64,000 bases of DNA from Artemisia argyi (GCA_030686995.1 CM060684.1:6531897-6595896); one strand, 5' to 3'. Shown: positions 20,401 to 33,776, counted from the first letter of the stretch. A program made the numbers and translations. The notes: a model not told the origin generated them from the letters alone.

Positions 20401-21246
20401 TGCTTCTTTGATGCGATAAGAGCCATAGGATGATGATTAGTGATGTGGCTTGTCCACTTAAATGACTACACCTGTCCAATCCTTGTGCTACATTCTCTGT
20501 CCTTGTCAGGTCTTCTAGAAGCCGAATCCAATGAGTAAATTGACGTGGTTCCTCCAATGAAGCTCTGCCATGTGTCCACTCGTGCAAATATACTCCTTTT
20601 GACATTTCCTGAGCACGTGACTGGTCTTCTAGATGATCTAATCATTGGAAATTATTGATTAATTATAGTGAGTTGTGGTAATTTTTATGAAGTAAAAATT
20701 AGGGTTCATGGGATATGGTTCTGGGAATTTTGGGGGAATTGGGGAAAATGGTTTGAGCGCGTTTGGTTTGGAATGCTATTTATTTAGCCATTGACCATTT
20801 GACTGAAGATAACCATTAAGTGGGCTCGGGTCAACTTTTTGGGTGTGGGCTTGTGTATTTAAAAAGGTTAAATGGGCTTTGAGTAGTTAAATGGACTTAG
20901 GCAGATTTTTATTAAACAAAGCTACAAGGACCATTTTGGAACATCTTCAAACTTCAAGGGTAATTTCTGCCACAATTCAAAAGTAATATTCCAAGGACTT
21001 TTCTTGCCAAATTTGAGAACATGAAGGACTGAAAATGATTTCTGGATCACAGCTTTGACAAATTGACCATCTTCTAATCTCGTGCTCGTTTTCCCGGTTT
21101 CTTATGATTTTTCGTTTATTTCTTAAATATCCGTACCTGCAAGTCACAAACATGAAAACACACGATTTCTTGGCATTTGTTAGCTCAGATAAGTCGTTTT
21201 GGGTTGTTATTTGGCCAGAAAATGGTGAGTAAATAAGCACTCACCA
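17435..21246 (-). repeat. Element C 3' LTR (left copy)
   Basis: On the minus strand it starts TGGTGAGTGCTTA and ends GACACGTATCA, with an internal inverted repeat at its start (TGGTGAGT...ACTCACCA). At 3.8 kb it is long for a plant LTR. Small frames inside (72 and 87 codons) occur in both LTRs simply because the LTRs are duplicates, and are not supported as genes. A 'gctca/agctt'-rich stretch occupies about 18300-19700. Confidence 0.96.
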
Positions 21247-21285
21247 AAATCCCCCCGACTAAAGTATTGCCGTGTCCTCACGCAA
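21247..21285 (-). promoter_or_regulatory. Terminal stem-loop and polypurine tract of element C
   Basis: On the minus strand TTGCGTG pairs with CACGGCAA (one bulged base) around the loop AGGA (21285-21267). Then come TACTTT, the purine tract AGTCGGGGGGATTT, and the LTR start TGGTGAG. The stem sequence is unrelated to those of A, B, D and element 1, but the loop and spacing agree. Confidence 0.7.
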
Positions 21286-22975
21286 TGTGATCAATTCACG
21301 CTCTTGAGATAAATAATTTCGATACTCTTTTTTACTAACTTTGAAAAGTAGCAAGGCGGTTCAAAAGAGATTACAAAATTATTTATTCCCGAAAAACGCT
21401 CCGTTTTCCAAAACTTTTCTTTTTATTCCTTTATTCCTCTTACACTTCTATTTTTGTACTTTTCCATACTTCAAACTTGTGACGGTTTGTTGAACTTTCA
21501 TTATCTTGCAATAATTATTAGGGTCAACGAGTAGAAACACTTCTATTTAAGAAGTGACCATACGGATAAAAATCGTCATCCTTGATTTTTTACGAGTCCC
21601 CAAACTAAGCGTACAAACGAGATCACAGCTTATCTACAAATTAGATGCTAACACTACTCATAACAGTTACTTGTGAAAACTCCTTACTCCCATTTCCTAG
21701 GTTTTGTATCTCAATATTTTATTTTGTTGAGAAATGAATTGCTTCATATTTTCTCGTTTCGATAATTTTTAGTCCGATAGTGATACCTAAGTTAAAACGA
21801 TAAATAGTTTTCCATTTTCTCTTAAGAACCACTGCAATAGAAATTCGGTCCATTTCAAGGAATGAGGGATACATATAATATCAAAGATATAAGTTGCGGA
21901 GTACGATCACGTGCACCTCATGTGACTGATTACTAATCACGTATCACATGCACCTCACGCGCCAACAACTTATTGATACATACATAGCTCTTATTCGATA
22001 ATACTTCAACTTTCATTTTTTTCATTTTTCACTTTTTTCACTTTTTTTTTTCATACTTTTCACTTTTTTTTTTTTTTCTTGACTTTACTTTTTTCTCAAC
22101 ATAAATGGAAGCTTAACGGGTAGCTCCAAAACCACATAGATAATCAACTTTTGACTTTTGATTTTTTCACTTTTCGCTCTTATTTTTGGTGTTCCTTGAT
22201 ATGTACCCAATTTCTAAAGCAAAAATTCTCTTAAGAAAACAAAGAACTAAATATTATTCAAACCGAAATACCACTAATTAACCTAGAACATCTATTATAT
22301 ATGGGTGACGTTTCTGATGGGAGTAAAAAGCCACAAGTACCTCTCATGAGCTCTAAAGAGAACCACTACTCCACGTTTAGCATCTAATTTCTAAATAAAC
22401 TCTATCATTTCTCGCTCTTCGCAATTTAAGATTCCAAATAATGAAACCCGCGAATACTTAGCCGATAATCAGCCACGCATATATAAAGTCAGTTACGGAA
22501 ACTTGCAAATTCTAGAAGAAGAATTCGCGTTTTCTAGCTCCTGATGTAAAAGACTAGCGAAAGCTTTTAAGCTGCGCATGTATAAAGTCAAGTACGGGAA
22601 CTTGCAGATTCTTAAGAAAGAATTCGCATTTTATAGCTCCTTGTGTACAAAACTAGCACAAGCTTATGTGATTATCATTGGTTAAGGGAACAAGCTAGGG
22701 CTCAACACGCCCGGTCAAGTCAAAATATTTATTCCTACTCTCGCCAGCAAGAAAGTCAACAAGGTGTCAAAACACTTATTCAAACTTTATTATATTTTTG
22801 TACAACTTTTCCAACTTTTTCTCATTTTTTTTGTGCTTTTTCATTGCTTTTTCATCAAAATTTTTGGAATTTTCTCATTTTTTCAAATTTTTTTTATTTT
22901 TGGTGGAAAAACGGAGTTGCAAGAGTACACGACATGTGAAACATGCAAGGTCAAAATCGAATCGAAGATTCACCC

Positions 22976-23012
22976 TCCCCCCGACTAGAACGAAACATTG
23001 TCCTCAATGTTT
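22976..23012 (-). promoter_or_regulatory. Internal stem-loop (AGGA loop) and polypurine tract of element C
   Basis: Minus strand: AAACATTG pairs with CAATGTTT around AGGA (23012-22993). CGTTCT and then AGTCGGGGGGAGGG follow. It lies 1.7 kb before the terminal copy. Confidence 0.7.
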
Positions 23013-23286
23013 TATGGGTTAAGGTAATCCTAACAAAATTCTAGGCCGTTTATTAATTATGCCAAAGAAAACGTTAGTCGATAAGATTTAACGGATAAAG
23101 GATTTCCAAAAGCACCGATGAATGAGACTCCAAGTGAAGAAATAACGAGCACGAGAGTCATCATAAATCATGGACAATCCTGAACAAATATCACAAACAA
23201 CCACGACACACAAGAGTAGAAGAGGCACCCCCTCCTCACATTAGGTGTTAGAAATAAGAAAATAAGAAGATGAAATTGGATAAGCA

Positions 23287-23308
23287 TGGGTTGCCACCCA
23301 CGAAGCGC
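23287..23308 (-). other. Conserved post-pol motif of element C
   Basis: Minus strand GCGCTT-CGT-GGGTGGCAACCC, about 46 bases after the pol stop. The stem TGGGT/ACCCA around GGCA is stronger than in A. Confidence 0.65.
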
Positions 23309-23354
23309 TTGTTTTTGTTCACCGAGTCACATTAGCTTGACTCGATCCCCGAAT

Positions 23355-26300
23355 TCAATTGTCCTTGGGGAAAGTTTGAAGATCCGGGACTACCATAGTC
23401 GGTACATCCCCTCCAAAGTAATGTTTCAACCTATGACCATTCACCTTAAAATTGGGACCATCTTGTTGAGCTAACTCAATAGTTCCATAAGGGAAAACTT
23501 GGGTTATTGTGAATGGTCCAGACCAACGGGTTTTAAGCTTTCCCGAAAATATCTTTAACCGAGAATTGAAAAGTAGCACTTGATCACCAACGTTAAAAAC
23601 GCGGTCTTTGATCTTGGCATTATGAATTCTTTTCGTCTTCTCTTTGTAAATCAAAGAATTCTCGTAAGCTTGATCACGGAGTTCTACTAACTCATTCAAT
23701 TGAATTTTTCTATGATCACCCGCGGTTTTTAAATCAAAGTTGGCATGTTTTAAGGCCCAGTAGGCCTTGTGCTCTAGTTCAATGGGCAAATGACAAGCTT
23801 TCCCGTAAACCAGCTTATATGGTGTACACCCAATTGGGGTTTTGTAAGCGGTCCGGAAAGCCCATAATGCATCTTCTAATTTGTCGGCCCAAGAGGCACG
23901 ATGTTCACCTACGGTCCTTTCAAGTATACGTTTTAAACCACGATTGGAGACCTCAACTTGACCACTCGTTTGTGGGTGATAAGCCGTAGAAAGACGATGT
24001 GTGACACCATATTTAAGCATAACTTTCGCAAATTGATCATTGCAAAAATGGGTCCCACGATCGCTTATGATGGCACGAGGTGCACCAAATCGGGCAAAAA
24101 GACTTTTCAAAAACTTAACCACTACTCGGGCGTCATTGGTGGGGAGCGCCTTCGCTTCAACCCATTTTGATAAGTAATCGACGGCCACGAGAATATACTT
24201 ATTACCCCTAGACGACGGGAATGGCCCCATGAAATCAATGCCCCAGACGTCGAAAATCTCACAAACTTGTATCGCATTTTGCGGCATTTCATCTTTTTGA
24301 GAGATTTTCCCTTGACGTTGGCATGAATCACATGTTTTCACCAATTCATGGGCATCCCGATAAATCGTCGGCCAATAAAAGCCGGAATCAAACACTTTCT
24401 TTGCGGTGAAATTAGCACCATGGTGTCCCCCCGTGGGTCCACTATGACATGCCTTAAGTATTTCAACGGCATCCGTACCGTGAACACACCGCCGGATCAC
24501 TTGATCCGCACAGATTTTGAACAAGTAGGGGTCGTCCCAAAAATAATGTTGGACATCTTTAAAGAATTTCTTCTTTCGCTGGGACGACATCCCTTGTCTA
24601 ATGAAATTCCCCGCATGGTAATTCGCAAAATCGGCGAACCATGGGGTACTTTGGTCTATTTTGGTCACACTCCCAAGTGTCTCAAGAGGAAATGTTTCAT
24701 TAATTTCCTTTTTCTCGAGAACACTTTGGTGGGGGTTCTCAAGTCTAGAAAGGTGATCGGCAGCAAGATTCTCAGCTCCCTTCTTGTCTCGAATTTCAAC
24801 TTTGAATTCTTGAAGAAGGAGAATCCACCGCATTAAACGTGGTTTTGCATCTTGTTTGGCCATTAAGAACTTTAGGGCTGAGTGGTCCGTATACACTATG
24901 CATTTTTTAAGCAGCAAATAAGACCGAAATTTCTCAAAAGCATAAACGACCGCCAACATCTCCTTTTCGGTAGTTGTATAATGATGTTGGGCGTCATTCA
25001 AGGTCTTGCTTGCATAGTGTATAGGCTGAAAATATTTGTTCTTACGTTGCCCCAGAACTGCACCAATAGCATAATCGCTAGCATCGCACATTAGCTCAAA
25101 GGGCAAGTCCCAGTCGGGAGCAATTAAGACGGGAGCCTCCGTTAACTTCTTTTTAAGGATATTAAATGCTTCGACGCATTCATTCGAGAAGTTAAACGGA
25201 GCATCTTTCTCTAAAAGGTGGGTCAGAGGCCGGGCTATTTTGGAGAAATCTTGAATAAAACGTCGATAAAAGCCGGCATGACCAAGGAAACTTCGAATTC
25301 CTTTAACGGTAGTCGGGTGTGGTAACTTAGCAATAACATCGACTTTTGCCCGATCCACCTCAATCCCAGATTTGGATATCTTATGGCCGAGGACGATTCC
25401 CTCTTTAACCATGAAGTGGCACTTTTCCCAATTTAGAACTAAATTAGTGTTTTCACACCGAACTAGCATACTTTCTAAATGGGAAAGGCAAGAGTCGAAA
25501 GAATCACCATAAACGGAAAAATCATCCATAAACACTTCCATGGTTTTTTCAATCATATCCGAAAAAATAGCCATCATACATCGTTGAAACGTGCCTGGAG
25601 CGTTACATAAGCCAAAGGGCATTCTACGATAGGCAAACGTTCCATACGGGCAAGTAAAAGTGGTCTTTTCTTGATCCTGAGGATCAATGGGAATTTGAAA
25701 GTACCCAGAAAAGCCATCGAGAAAACAATAGAACTCATTTCCCGCTAAACGTTCAAGCATCTGGTCCATAAAAGGAAGCGGGAAATGGTCTTTACGTGTC
25801 GCATCGTTCAATTTGCGGTAATCGATACAAACTCTCCATCCAGTCACAAGTCGAGTCGGTATAAGCTCATCATCGTCATTTTTCACAACAGTAATTCCGC
25901 CCTTCTTTGGCACACAATGAACCGGACTAACCCAAGAACTATCCGAAATTGGATAAATGATTCCAGCATCAAGAAGTTTAATAACCTCCTTTTTGATCAC
26001 TTCATGAATTTGTGGATTAACCCGTCGTTGTTGCTGAACGGAAGCTTTGTGATTTTCCTCCAAAAGAATCTTATGAGTACAAAATCGAGGGTCGATTCCC
26101 TTAATGTCGGATATTTGCCAAGCAATCGCACTTTTATGCTTCCGAAGCACATCTAAGAGTCGTAACTTCTCCTCATCTTTAAGACCTTTTGAAATTATAA
26201 CAGGCAATTTTTCATTCTTTTCCAAATATGCGTATTCGAGATGAGGAGGCAAATCCTTGAGCTCGAGCTCCGGAGGATTCTCAATAGACGGCTTAACTTC

Positions 26301-29084
26301 TTTTACGTCTGCCATTTTTAAATCAACCGGAGGGGAAGAAACAATCGGTTTTTCATTTAACAATTTTTCAATTAGTAAAATGTCCCCCTCCGGATCAAAG
26401 TTGTTATTATCAAATTCCGGTGAAAATGATTCGTTTTCAAGACAAGCATTGATTTCTTCCCAAGCGAGATCACTTCCCTCAAACGGAGTAAGGGAAGGGG
26501 AAGAATCGGAGACGATTGGTTCAAAAGAAGGAGTGGGGTTGCCACTCGAAGCATTATCGGTAAAACCCAGAAATTCTTGAGCATACTCCTCCGAAAGTTC
26601 ATCAATAACATCGATACGGTTAATGGAAGAAACATCGTAATCGGAAGAGTATCTCGCGGTTTGATCAAGATTAAAAGTGACGGCTTCATTTCCAACACGT
26701 AAAGTAATCTCCTCGTCATAAACATCAATCAAAGCACGACCGGTCCTTAGGAAACCTCTCCCGAGAATAAGAGGAACCCGTGGATCGGCATCAAAATCAA
26801 CAACCACAAAATCAGCAGGGAAATGGAATTTTCCCACATTAACAAAGACATCCTCGGCTATTCCCATCGGGCGGGAAGTAGATCGGTCGGCAAGCTCGAG
26901 GGTCATAAGTGTCGGTGTCAAGTTGGGAAGAGACAACTTTTTCCATATCGACAATGGCATAAGGTTAATGCTAGCACCAAGATCGGCCAAGGCGAAGCAT
27001 TGAACCATCCCCGGAAAATTACATGGTATAAGAAACTTGCCAGGGTCTTCAAGTTTTTCGGGTAACTTCTTAAGAAGAACCGCTGAGCAATTCTCGTTCA
27101 TTTGTGTTCTCGACATTTCAAAAAGCTTTTCTTTATTATTCAAAAGACCTTTTAGCATTGAAGCAAACTTCGGCATCAAAAGTATAGCATCCGCGAGACT
27201 TATATCAAAATGTAGTTCTTGAAAAATCTGATAAAACTTCTCCATTTGGTTTTTATCTTTCTCGCGGTGCTTTTGTTCATTTAGGCGTGATGGATATGGT
27301 AACTTTGTTTTGACGGGTGTTTCGTTTTCATTATCATTAACGACCTTTTCTTTTCCCTTCGACGTCGGAACCACCGGAGGTTGGATGTTCTCGGTCCTTC
27401 CATTATTACTAGGAATTTCCGTATCCGTTGTCGCCTCCGGTTCACGGACGACTACCTTAGGAGAAGAAGAAGAAGAGGTAGTCGGAGCCGTTGGTCCATC
27501 GAGAACAATACCGCTCCTAGTCGTGATCGCCTTAGCATCGCCCCTCGGGTTAGCGATCGTGTTGCTTGGAAGAGTACCCGAGCCCGAGGGTCGATCATTT
27601 AAACGTTTATTGAGATCATTGATTTGATTAGCCAACAACCTTGTTGTTTCTTCTTGTTTCGTCATAAAAGCTTGTTGATTTTGTATCAATTGCTTAATCA
27701 AATCTTCCGTGGGCGACGGATTCGGAATAGCAACTTGATTTTGATTATTAAAACCTTGCCCACGGTTTTGAAAATTACCGTTGTTTTGAAAATTATTCCC
27801 TTGAGGCGGGCCTTGTTGAAAATTTCCCCGATTTTGATTTTGTTGAAAATTCTGATTTTGTCCTTGAAAACCATTATTTCCACGGTTGTGACTTTGATTG
27901 TTGTTGAATTGATGATTCCGGTTTTGCACATTATTGTTTTGATTCACTTGATTAGGTTGATTAAACCCGGGTGGTCCATGATGTTGGCTCGGACGGTAGC
28001 TGAGGAGATTACGGTCTCCTTGAAGCGGTGGGTAACCGTTGCCACCCATATTCGCAGCATACACGTTCTCTTGAACGAAAGAGCCAGTAGTCGGACATTC
28101 ATAATAAGGGTGTGGACCACCACAAGTAGTACAACCTTGATTAATGACGTTGACTTGTTGACTTGATTTTTCCAAAGACATTGCATCGACTTTCTTTGTT
28201 AAGGCCAAAATCATACTTTTAACTTCATCATTATTTTTCTCATTACTGGGCATTGGAAGCTTATTTCTCGACATTCTAACACGAGCCTTATTTTCAATTA
28301 TCGTGAAGGCATCATTAGTATTCCTAGCCAACAAGTTACCACCCGCAGCAGAATTGAGCGAATCTTGATCAATATAAAACAACCCATTATAAAAAGTATC
28401 GATCTGCTGAAGGTCGGTAAACCCATGGTTAGGACATTTTTCCAACAAATCTTTGAAACGATCCCAAGCTTCACTAAACGATTCATCAAAAGCTTGTTGG
28501 AATCGAAAGATTTGGGAACGGAGATTAGAAGTTTTAGAAGGAGGATAGAAATGATTCACAAACTTGGAAGCAAGGTCATTCCAAGTGTGAATTGAGTTAG
28601 GCGGTTCCTTTTCCAGCCAAGTCCGGGCTGCTCCTTTTAAGGAGAAAGGAAACAACTTCAATTTCACCACATCGTGAGGCACTTGGTTCATTCTAATTGT
28701 CTCAGCGATGTCGGTGAAATTTCGGATGTGTGCATAGGGGTCTTCTTTATCAAACCCGTGGAATGATATACCCGTGATCAAATTAAGTAATCCGTGATTG
28801 ATCTCAAAATTGGCATTGATGTCCGGAATCACAATTGCTCTCCTCACACCATTGAATGGTGATTGGAGTTGTTCTTCCATCGGACGCGGATCAAATGCCG
28901 GTTGTTGTCCCATCGGTGGGATAACATTGTGCTGCGGACCACCCATCGGCGGGGGCCCGTCGTGTTGTTCGTTATGGTTCATCTCCTCCTCGTCAAGGAA
29001 ATGAACACGACTCGTATGTCGTAAAACCCGCTCGGGGTTAGAGAACGGAGACGTAAGACTCTCAAACGAAGATCGGGTGTGCAT
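23355..29084 (-). CDS. gag-pol: Athila-type Gag-Pol polyprotein, 1909 aa, intact
   Basis: A single open frame starting [10 protein letters not shown]. The Gag domain is at about residues 90-270 ([34 protein letters not shown]). A CCHC knuckle [13 protein letters not shown] lies near 317-330, then a long Asn/Gln-rich linker (about 365-470). Protease lies near 690-800 with [11 protein letters not shown] (Asp-Leu-Gly, usual for Athila). Reverse transcriptase lies near 1010-1230 ([11 protein letters not shown], active site FMDD near 1185). RNase H lies near 1330-1450 ([12 protein letters not shown]). Integrase lies near 1545-1870 with the zinc-binding end CDSCQR, the catalytic D in [11 protein letters not shown] in ISDRGTHF and E in [13 protein letters not shown]-terminal GPF-type domain follows ([14 protein letters not shown]). 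All catalytic residues expected for the family are visible. Gag and Pol are fused without a frameshift. Expression would come from the right-hand LTR. Confidence 0.97.
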   Translation of the reverse strand: MHTRSSFESLTSPFSNPERVLRHTSRVHFLDEEEMNHNEQHDGPPPMGGPQHNVIPPMGQQPAFDPRPMEEQLQSPFNGVRRAIVIPDINANFEINHGLLNLITGISFHGFDKEDPYAHIRNFTDIAETIRMNQVPHDVVKLKLFPFSLKGAARTWLEKEPPNSIHTWNDLASKFVNHFYPPSKTSNLRSQIFRFQQAFDESFSEAWDRFKDLLEKCPNHGFTDLQQIDTFYNGLFYIDQDSLNSAAGGNLLARNTNDAFTIIENKARVRMSRNKLPMPSNEKNNDEVKSMILALTKKVDAMSLEKSSQQVNVINQGCTTCGGPHPYYECPTTGSFVQENVYAANMGGNGYPPLQGDRNLLSYRPSQHHGPPGFNQPNQVNQNNNVQNRNHQFNNNQSHNRGNNGFQGQNQNFQQNQNRGNFQQGPPQGNNFQNNGNFQNRGQGFNNQNQVAIPNPSPTEDLIKQLIQNQQAFMTKQEETTRLLANQINDLNKRLNDRPSGSGTLPSNTIANPRGDAKAITTRSGIVLDGPTAPTTSSSSSPKVVVREPEATTDTEIPSNNGRTENIQPPVVPTSKGKEKVVNDNENETPVKTKLPYPSRLNEQKHREKDKNQMEKFYQIFQELHFDISLADAILLMPKFASMLKGLLNNKEKLFEMSRTQMNENCSAVLLKKLPEKLEDPGKFLIPCNFPGMVQCFALADLGASINLMPLSIWKKLSLPNLTPTLMTLELADRSTSRPMGIAEDVFVNVGKFHFPADFVVVDFDADPRVPLILGRGFLRTGRALIDVYDEEITLRVGNEAVTFNLDQTARYSSDYDVSSINRIDVIDELSEEYAQEFLGFTDNASSGNPTPSFEPIVSDSSPSLTPFEGSDLAWEEINACLENESFSPEFDNNNFDPEGDILLIEKLLNEKPIVSSPPVDLKMADVKEVKPSIENPPELELKDLPPHLEYAYLEKNEKLPVIISKGLKDEEKLRLLDVLRKHKSAIAWQISDIKGIDPRFCTHKILLEENHKASVQQQRRVNPQIHEVIKKEVIKLLDAGIIYPISDSSWVSPVHCVPKKGGITVVKNDDDELIPTRLVTGWRVCIDYRKLNDATRKDHFPLPFMDQMLERLAGNEFYCFLDGFSGYFQIPIDPQDQEKTTFTCPYGTFAYRRMPFGLCNAPGTFQRCMMAIFSDMIEKTMEVFMDDFSVYGDSFDSCLSHLESMLVRCENTNLVLNWEKCHFMVKEGIVLGHKISKSGIEVDRAKVDVIAKLPHPTTVKGIRSFLGHAGFYRRFIQDFSKIARPLTHLLEKDAPFNFSNECVEAFNILKKKLTEAPVLIAPDWDLPFELMCDASDYAIGAVLGQRKNKYFQPIHYASKTLNDAQHHYTTTEKEMLAVVYAFEKFRSYLLLKKCIVYTDHSALKFLMAKQDAKPRLMRWILLLQEFKVEIRDKKGAENLAADHLSRLENPHQSVLEKKEINETFPLETLGSVTKIDQSTPWFADFANYHAGNFIRQGMSSQRKKKFFKDVQHYFWDDPYLFKICADQVIRRCVHGTDAVEILKACHSGPTGGHHGANFTAKKVFDSGFYWPTIYRDAHELVKTCDSCQRQGKISQKDEMPQNAIQVCEIFDVWGIDFMGPFPSSRGNKYILVAVDYLSKWVEAKALPTNDARVVVKFLKSLFARFGAPRAIISDRGTHFCNDQFAKVMLKYGVTHRLSTAYHPQTSGQVEVSNRGLKRILERTVGEHRASWADKLEDALWAFRTAYKTPIGCTPYKLVYGKACHLPIELEHKAYWALKHANFDLKTAGDHRKIQLNELVELRDQAYENSLIYKEKTKRIHNAKIKDRVFNVGDQVLLFNSRLKIFSGKLKTRWSGPFTITQVFPYGTIELAQQDGPNFKVNGHRLKHYFGGDVPTMVVPDLQTFPKDN

Positions 29085-29582
29085 ACACCACGAATCAAAA
29101 TAAAAAGAAAATGAAAAAGAAAAGAGAAAAGAAAATCTTTTTGTTTTTTTTTATATTTTTCACAAAAACTTTTTATTTCTTTTGTTTTTCTTTTTATTGA
29201 AACGTTACGTTAATCAAAAACCGTTTCTCTCAAAACTACGCGCGACGGGACGGGAAAGAAGAGTGTTTCTCTCTTCAGCTAGCAATTTAATGTCTTAGCT
29301 TCCGTATTTCCCGCTTAATCGGTTGTAGTAAATGAAATAATCCGATAATTAATTAATTTCACGTTTTCGTTATATTTCGAGACTTATTTGGTTTACAACG
29401 CCCTTTCTTTCGATGGGAACGAGGCTGTAACTTTTATTTTATTTTTGGTATTTTGAAAACACTTTAGTAAAAGTGTTTTTGATTTTTTTTTTATTTTTAT
29501 AAGAGATATATATACAAAGTAGAAGAAGGCTTATCAAAACACGATTTTCCAAAACAATTATTCAAAAATTCACTTTAAGCCT
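29085..29582 (-). other. Element C leader between primer site and gag
   Basis: 500 bp of AT-rich untranslated sequence with T and A runs (29130-29190, 29490-29505). No short upstream gene is supported. Confidence 0.7.
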
Positions 29583-29600
29583 TCCCCGGCAGCGGCGCCA
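29583..29600 (-). promoter_or_regulatory. Primer binding site of element C (tRNA-Asp)
   Basis: Minus strand TGGCGCCGCTGCCGGGGA, five bases from the LTR end, matches 17 of 18 bases of the tRNA-Asp 3' complement. Confidence 0.85.
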
Positions 29601-29605
29601 AAAAT

Positions 29606-32600
29606 TGATACGTGTCAATTATAGTATAATAATATTCCGAGGAAAAACCGGTTAAAGTAATTCCCGGGTCGTTCTTCCCAACGAAAGCTCAAATGGAAAA
29701 TTTGAATTATCGAATCGGGAATCGTGTAGTGAAAGTGAGATGTGAAAAAGTGATATAGTGAAAATAGCAATCAAGGAAATCAAATATTAACAAACAACAA
29801 CTAAGCATGCAAAAAGTACAAGTTAACTATGCACCGAATTGAAAAACGCGAAAACGGTAATGCACACGTAAAAATTTAAACGTAACGTTATATGAAAAAT
29901 GACCCTACGAACTTGGAAATATTTTCTAAAAATTGAAAACTATTAAAAAGAATTTTAGGAAAAAGAAAAATATTTTTTTGACTTTTCTTTTATTTTCTAG
30001 AATTAATTTTTGTATTTATTGAATTAAAAATGAAATAAAAATAAGAAAAATAGAAAAATTAAGTGGAAAATTGAAAATAAAATTCTAAAAATTCTAAAAT
30101 ATTATAAAAGAAATTTAAAAATTATTTTTGTATTTTTCTGAACCTTTTTCTATTTTTTTTATTGATTTTTTAGATTTAAAAACTATTTAAAAATTGGAAA
30201 TAATCAAAAAGAATTATTAAAAATAGTAAAACTAATCAGAAAAATCTGGAAAAATTCCAGAAAATCAAAAATAGTAAAAGAAACTTAAAATAAAATTTTG
30301 AAAGAAAAATAAGTTGTGGAACTGCTTATTCGAACTTAACTGCTTATCACAAGTGCTTATAAATAAGCACTTGTGATAAAAATTTAATGAAATTGAAAAC
30401 TCTAGTCACTGAGGTTGTAAAAACCTCAAATGTAACTGATTATGTTGTTTTACAACTCAGAATCACTCAGAAACTTATAAACAAAACAATAAGCTAAGGA
30501 GGAAAGCTCAATAAGCTATGCAGAAACAATATAAGCTAAAACAGAAGCTCAGAAACCAATCACAAAGCTCAAACTACTCAGATTAATCACAAATGACAAG
30601 TTATAACACAGAAACAAGCTCAGAATAAGTCTCACAGGCCAATGATATGAATCCAGAATTCAGCTTCAAGCATTGGCTTAACATGACAAAATAAGCTGAT
30701 GAAATGAGCAAAATCTGAAAAGCTAATGGTGTTTACTTCTACTCTACCACCCAGAGATTATGAATCAACTAAGGATGATGAGTTCCAAACACAAAATACC
30801 TACTGAATCAGTCCATGAAATCTGAACACAAACCTAGGTGCAGGGGAAGTAGTGGCTGATCAGCCAACTTTCACTAACTTTTCTAATAAGCTATTGAGCT
30901 TTAAACTTGAAAACTCTTTTTGAAATTTATTTTTATACTTCTAAACTTCTGAAATCCACAATCTTAATGAATTTCCTTTAGCAAATTAATGCTACAGCTG
31001 CTCACAAAGTTGAGACAAAAGACTGATATGAAATTAGGTTCTGACTTTTTATTTATACCAAAAGGTTTGACCAAAATCAATTTTAACTACTTACTACTTA
31101 ATCTAAATGAAGTATAAAGCTGAGATATTACAAAATTTAGCTATATTAAACTAAAATGAAACTGTCATAAACCTACTACTAACTGAATTCAATTACCAGA
31201 TCAGTTAAGCTAAAGATAAATCTAATTTTGACGTATAAACTAATTATCTACTGTTTTTATGATCCTAACAACTATAACTAACCAAAGTGAACCTACTGAG
31301 ACAATACAAAACAGCAATCACACTACACCAATGCTCATTTATAATCAGATCCAAACACCCCCTTATAAGCAGATATCAAATAAAAAACCACCTCAGATAG
31401 CAAAATTCAAGCTGAATAACAAATGATCAATCAACTAAATATAGTTCTCCAAACTTCTTAACACTCAATCTAATGCAACCTAAGTAATGAAAATCAATGG
31501 AACAGTGATTAAACTCAAATCCAGTTCACCCTTAGATCCACAAACTGATCTACAACCAATAACACAGATCAAATATTAACCAGAATTCAAATCTAAACAA
31601 TGAATCCCAATGAAAGAGTTACACAGATGCAAATCAAATTCAACTCAGATCCATTCCCAGAGTCTACTAATGACAAATACTTTATCTACTAGCAATTACT
31701 ATAGATCTACTAAATCTAGCAAAAACAGATTCAATAACCAATCTCAAACAAACAATATTAAGCTCAGCTAAGCAAGTAACTACATAAAACTAAGAAGTAA
31801 CAATCAATCAATTCTGCTACTACAATCAACTAATTACAAATCAATTAACTATGAAATCAGATCAAGTACTTAAGATAATTAAATGAGATTTACCAAGTAC
31901 TTCCCCTCAGCTAGAACAGAGGGGATTCACAGAAGCCTATCTCTAAGATAGGCTGATTTCAATGTCTGTCTGTATCAGCTATCATATCATACACCTCAGC
32001 AACCATTCCGAAACATTTCCACTTTTGAATTGGATGATACAAAATTGATAAAACTAAAACTGATTGAATTTGAAAAGTGATAAAAGTAAATTGACTAGAG
32101 CTATTTGAAGATTAAAAACGACTTTTGAAACTATTTTTTTATTTTTATATTTTTATTTTTTTTTTTATTTTTTTTTTAATTAGATGAAACTTTGTGTTTA
32201 AAATGAAAAGTTAAGTGATAATAGCTATAACTGATATAAGAAGAGTGATTAGAAAAGGAGTTAAGCTAAGTTTGGTTGATATAAGATGTAAATAAGCTAA
32301 AGAAGAAAACAGAATAAGCAATTAGGATGAAAATAAGCTAAGATTATTAAATGAAATTCAAACTTTTATTAGAAAACTTACTTAAACTATTACAATTTCT
32401 ATTCTAGATACATTCTAGCAGCATAACAGTACTTAATTTCTACATACAAAATGAAAGAAAATGACACCTATTTATAGATAAATGAGAGAGGGTTGGGGTA
32501 GCCAAGTGCCAAGCTGGCAATCCGCGACCTTGAGCTTCTTTCAATCATTGTGAGCCCTCAGATAATACTTGTGCTTCTTTGATGCGATAAGAGCCATAGG

Positions 32601-33417
32601 ATGATGATTAGTGATGTGGCTTGTCCACTTAAATGACTACACCTGTCCAATCCTTGTGCTACATTCTCTGTCCTTGTCAGGTCTTCTAGAAGCCGAATCC
32701 AATGAGTAAATTGACGTGGTTCCTCCAATGAAGCTCTGCCATGTGTCCACTCGTGCAAATATACTCCTTTTGACATTTCCTGAGCACGTGACTGGTCTTC
32801 TAGATGATCTAATCATTGGAAATTATTGATTAATTATAGTGAGTTGTGGTAATTTTTATGAAGTAAAAATTAGGGTTCATGGGATATGGTTCTGGGAATT
32901 TTGGGGGAATTGGGGAAAATGGTTTGAGCGCGTTTGGTTTGGAATGCTATTTATTTAGCCATTGACCATTTGACTGAAGATAACCATTAAGTGGGCTCGG
33001 GTCAACTTTTTGGGTGTGGGCTTGTGTATTTAAAAAGGTTAAATGGGCTTTGAGTAGTTAAATGGACTTAGGCAGATTTTTATTAAACAAAGCTACAAGG
33101 ACCATTTTGGAACATCTTCAAACTTCAAGGGTAATTTCTGCCACAATTCAAAAGTAATATTCCAAGGACTTTTCTTGCCAAATTTGAGAACATGAAGGAC
33201 TGAAAATGATTTCTGGATCACAGCTTTGACAAATTGACCATCTTCTAATCTCGTGCTCGTTTTCCCGGTTTCTTATGATTTTTCGTTTATTTCTTAAATA
33301 TCCGTACCTGCAAGTCACAAACATGAAAACACACGATTTCTTGGCATTTGTTAGCTCAGATAAGTCGTTTTGGGTTGTTATTTGGCCAGAAAATGGTGAG
33401 TAAATAAGCACTCACCA
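29606..33417 (-). repeat. Element C 5' LTR (right copy)
   Basis: 3812 bp, almost identical to 17435-21246. In element orientation this is the promoter LTR. A TATA box (TATAAATA on the minus strand, 32476-32469; left copy 20305-20298) lies about 940 bases into the LTR, so R plus U5 would be about 2.8 kb, an unusually long leader. Confidence 0.96.
32469..32476 (-). promoter_or_regulatory. TATA box of element C promoter
   Basis: Minus strand CTATAAATAGG is the best TATA match in the U3 part of the LTR. Transcription would start roughly 30 bases further, near 32440. Inferred from sequence only. Confidence 0.5.
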
Positions 33418-33734
33418 TGCATTATTGTTATTTGTTAAACCCTAAGTTAACTTTCTAATTGATTACATGGTTGCTAAGTCGAGTCATATCCTTGTACATA
33501 TTGTTTTGGGACGATTGGGACTCATGGGTAAGTACTTATTTTATGGAGTAATGGGGAAGAACATCATATTATTACCCCCATATGTACGTTAATCTTAAAA
33601 GTGCTCCAAGTGTTTTGATTTTCTTAATTCGAGTCATTAGAATAGTTGAATGTAAAGTATGTAAAGATTCAAGTGTAAGGGGAACGTTCATACCCCTATG
33701 ATGTATTATTTTGGATGGTAGGGTAAGAGTGTAT

Positions 33735-33736
<2 letters not shown>

Positions 33737-33767
<31 letters not shown>

Positions 33768-33776
33768 GAAAAAAGA

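Larger units (their letters stand above)
21286..23354 (-). other. Element C non-coding region between pol and 3' LTR
   Basis: No supported gene. It holds, on the minus strand, the post-pol motif (23287-23308), the internal stem-loop/purine tract (22976-23012), an approximately 95 bp tandem duplication (about 22570-22668 and 22473-22566, recognisable by TATAAAGTCA.GTACGG.AACTTGCA) and a long pyrimidine-rich stretch on the plus strand (22010-22100). Frames at 22643-23022 on the plus strand are T-rich artefacts. Confidence 0.75.
17435..33417 (-). mobile_element. Element C: complete autonomous Athila-lineage Ty3/Gypsy retrotransposon, 16 kb
   Basis: Two 3812 bp LTRs (17435-21246 and 29606-33417), a primer site at 29583-29600, an unbroken Gag-Pol frame at 23355-29084, a 2.1 kb 3' region and a terminal purine tract at about 21247-21260, flanked by tgcat duplications. 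By eye the LTRs differ at 18321 (G) versus 30491 (A), at 19589 (C) versus 31759 (T) and in two homopolymers, so insertion was very recent. There is no ORF3/env-like gene after pol. It lies in antisense orientation inside the 3' region of element B. This is the only element here with all enzymes intact. Confidence 0.97.

Noticed and set aside
20387..21240. Two small minus-strand ORFs in the C LTRs
   Set aside because: They recur only because the LTRs are duplicates; they lack start context and known domains.
27310..28166. Plus-strand frames opposite the C Gag-Pol (105 and 180 codons)
   Set aside because: Antisense shadows of the Asn/Gln-rich linker and protease region.
23355..29084. Integrated plant pararetrovirus
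   Set aside because: Domain order with integrase last, LTRs, primer site and target duplication show an Athila retrotransposon; no movement or coat protein module was seen.
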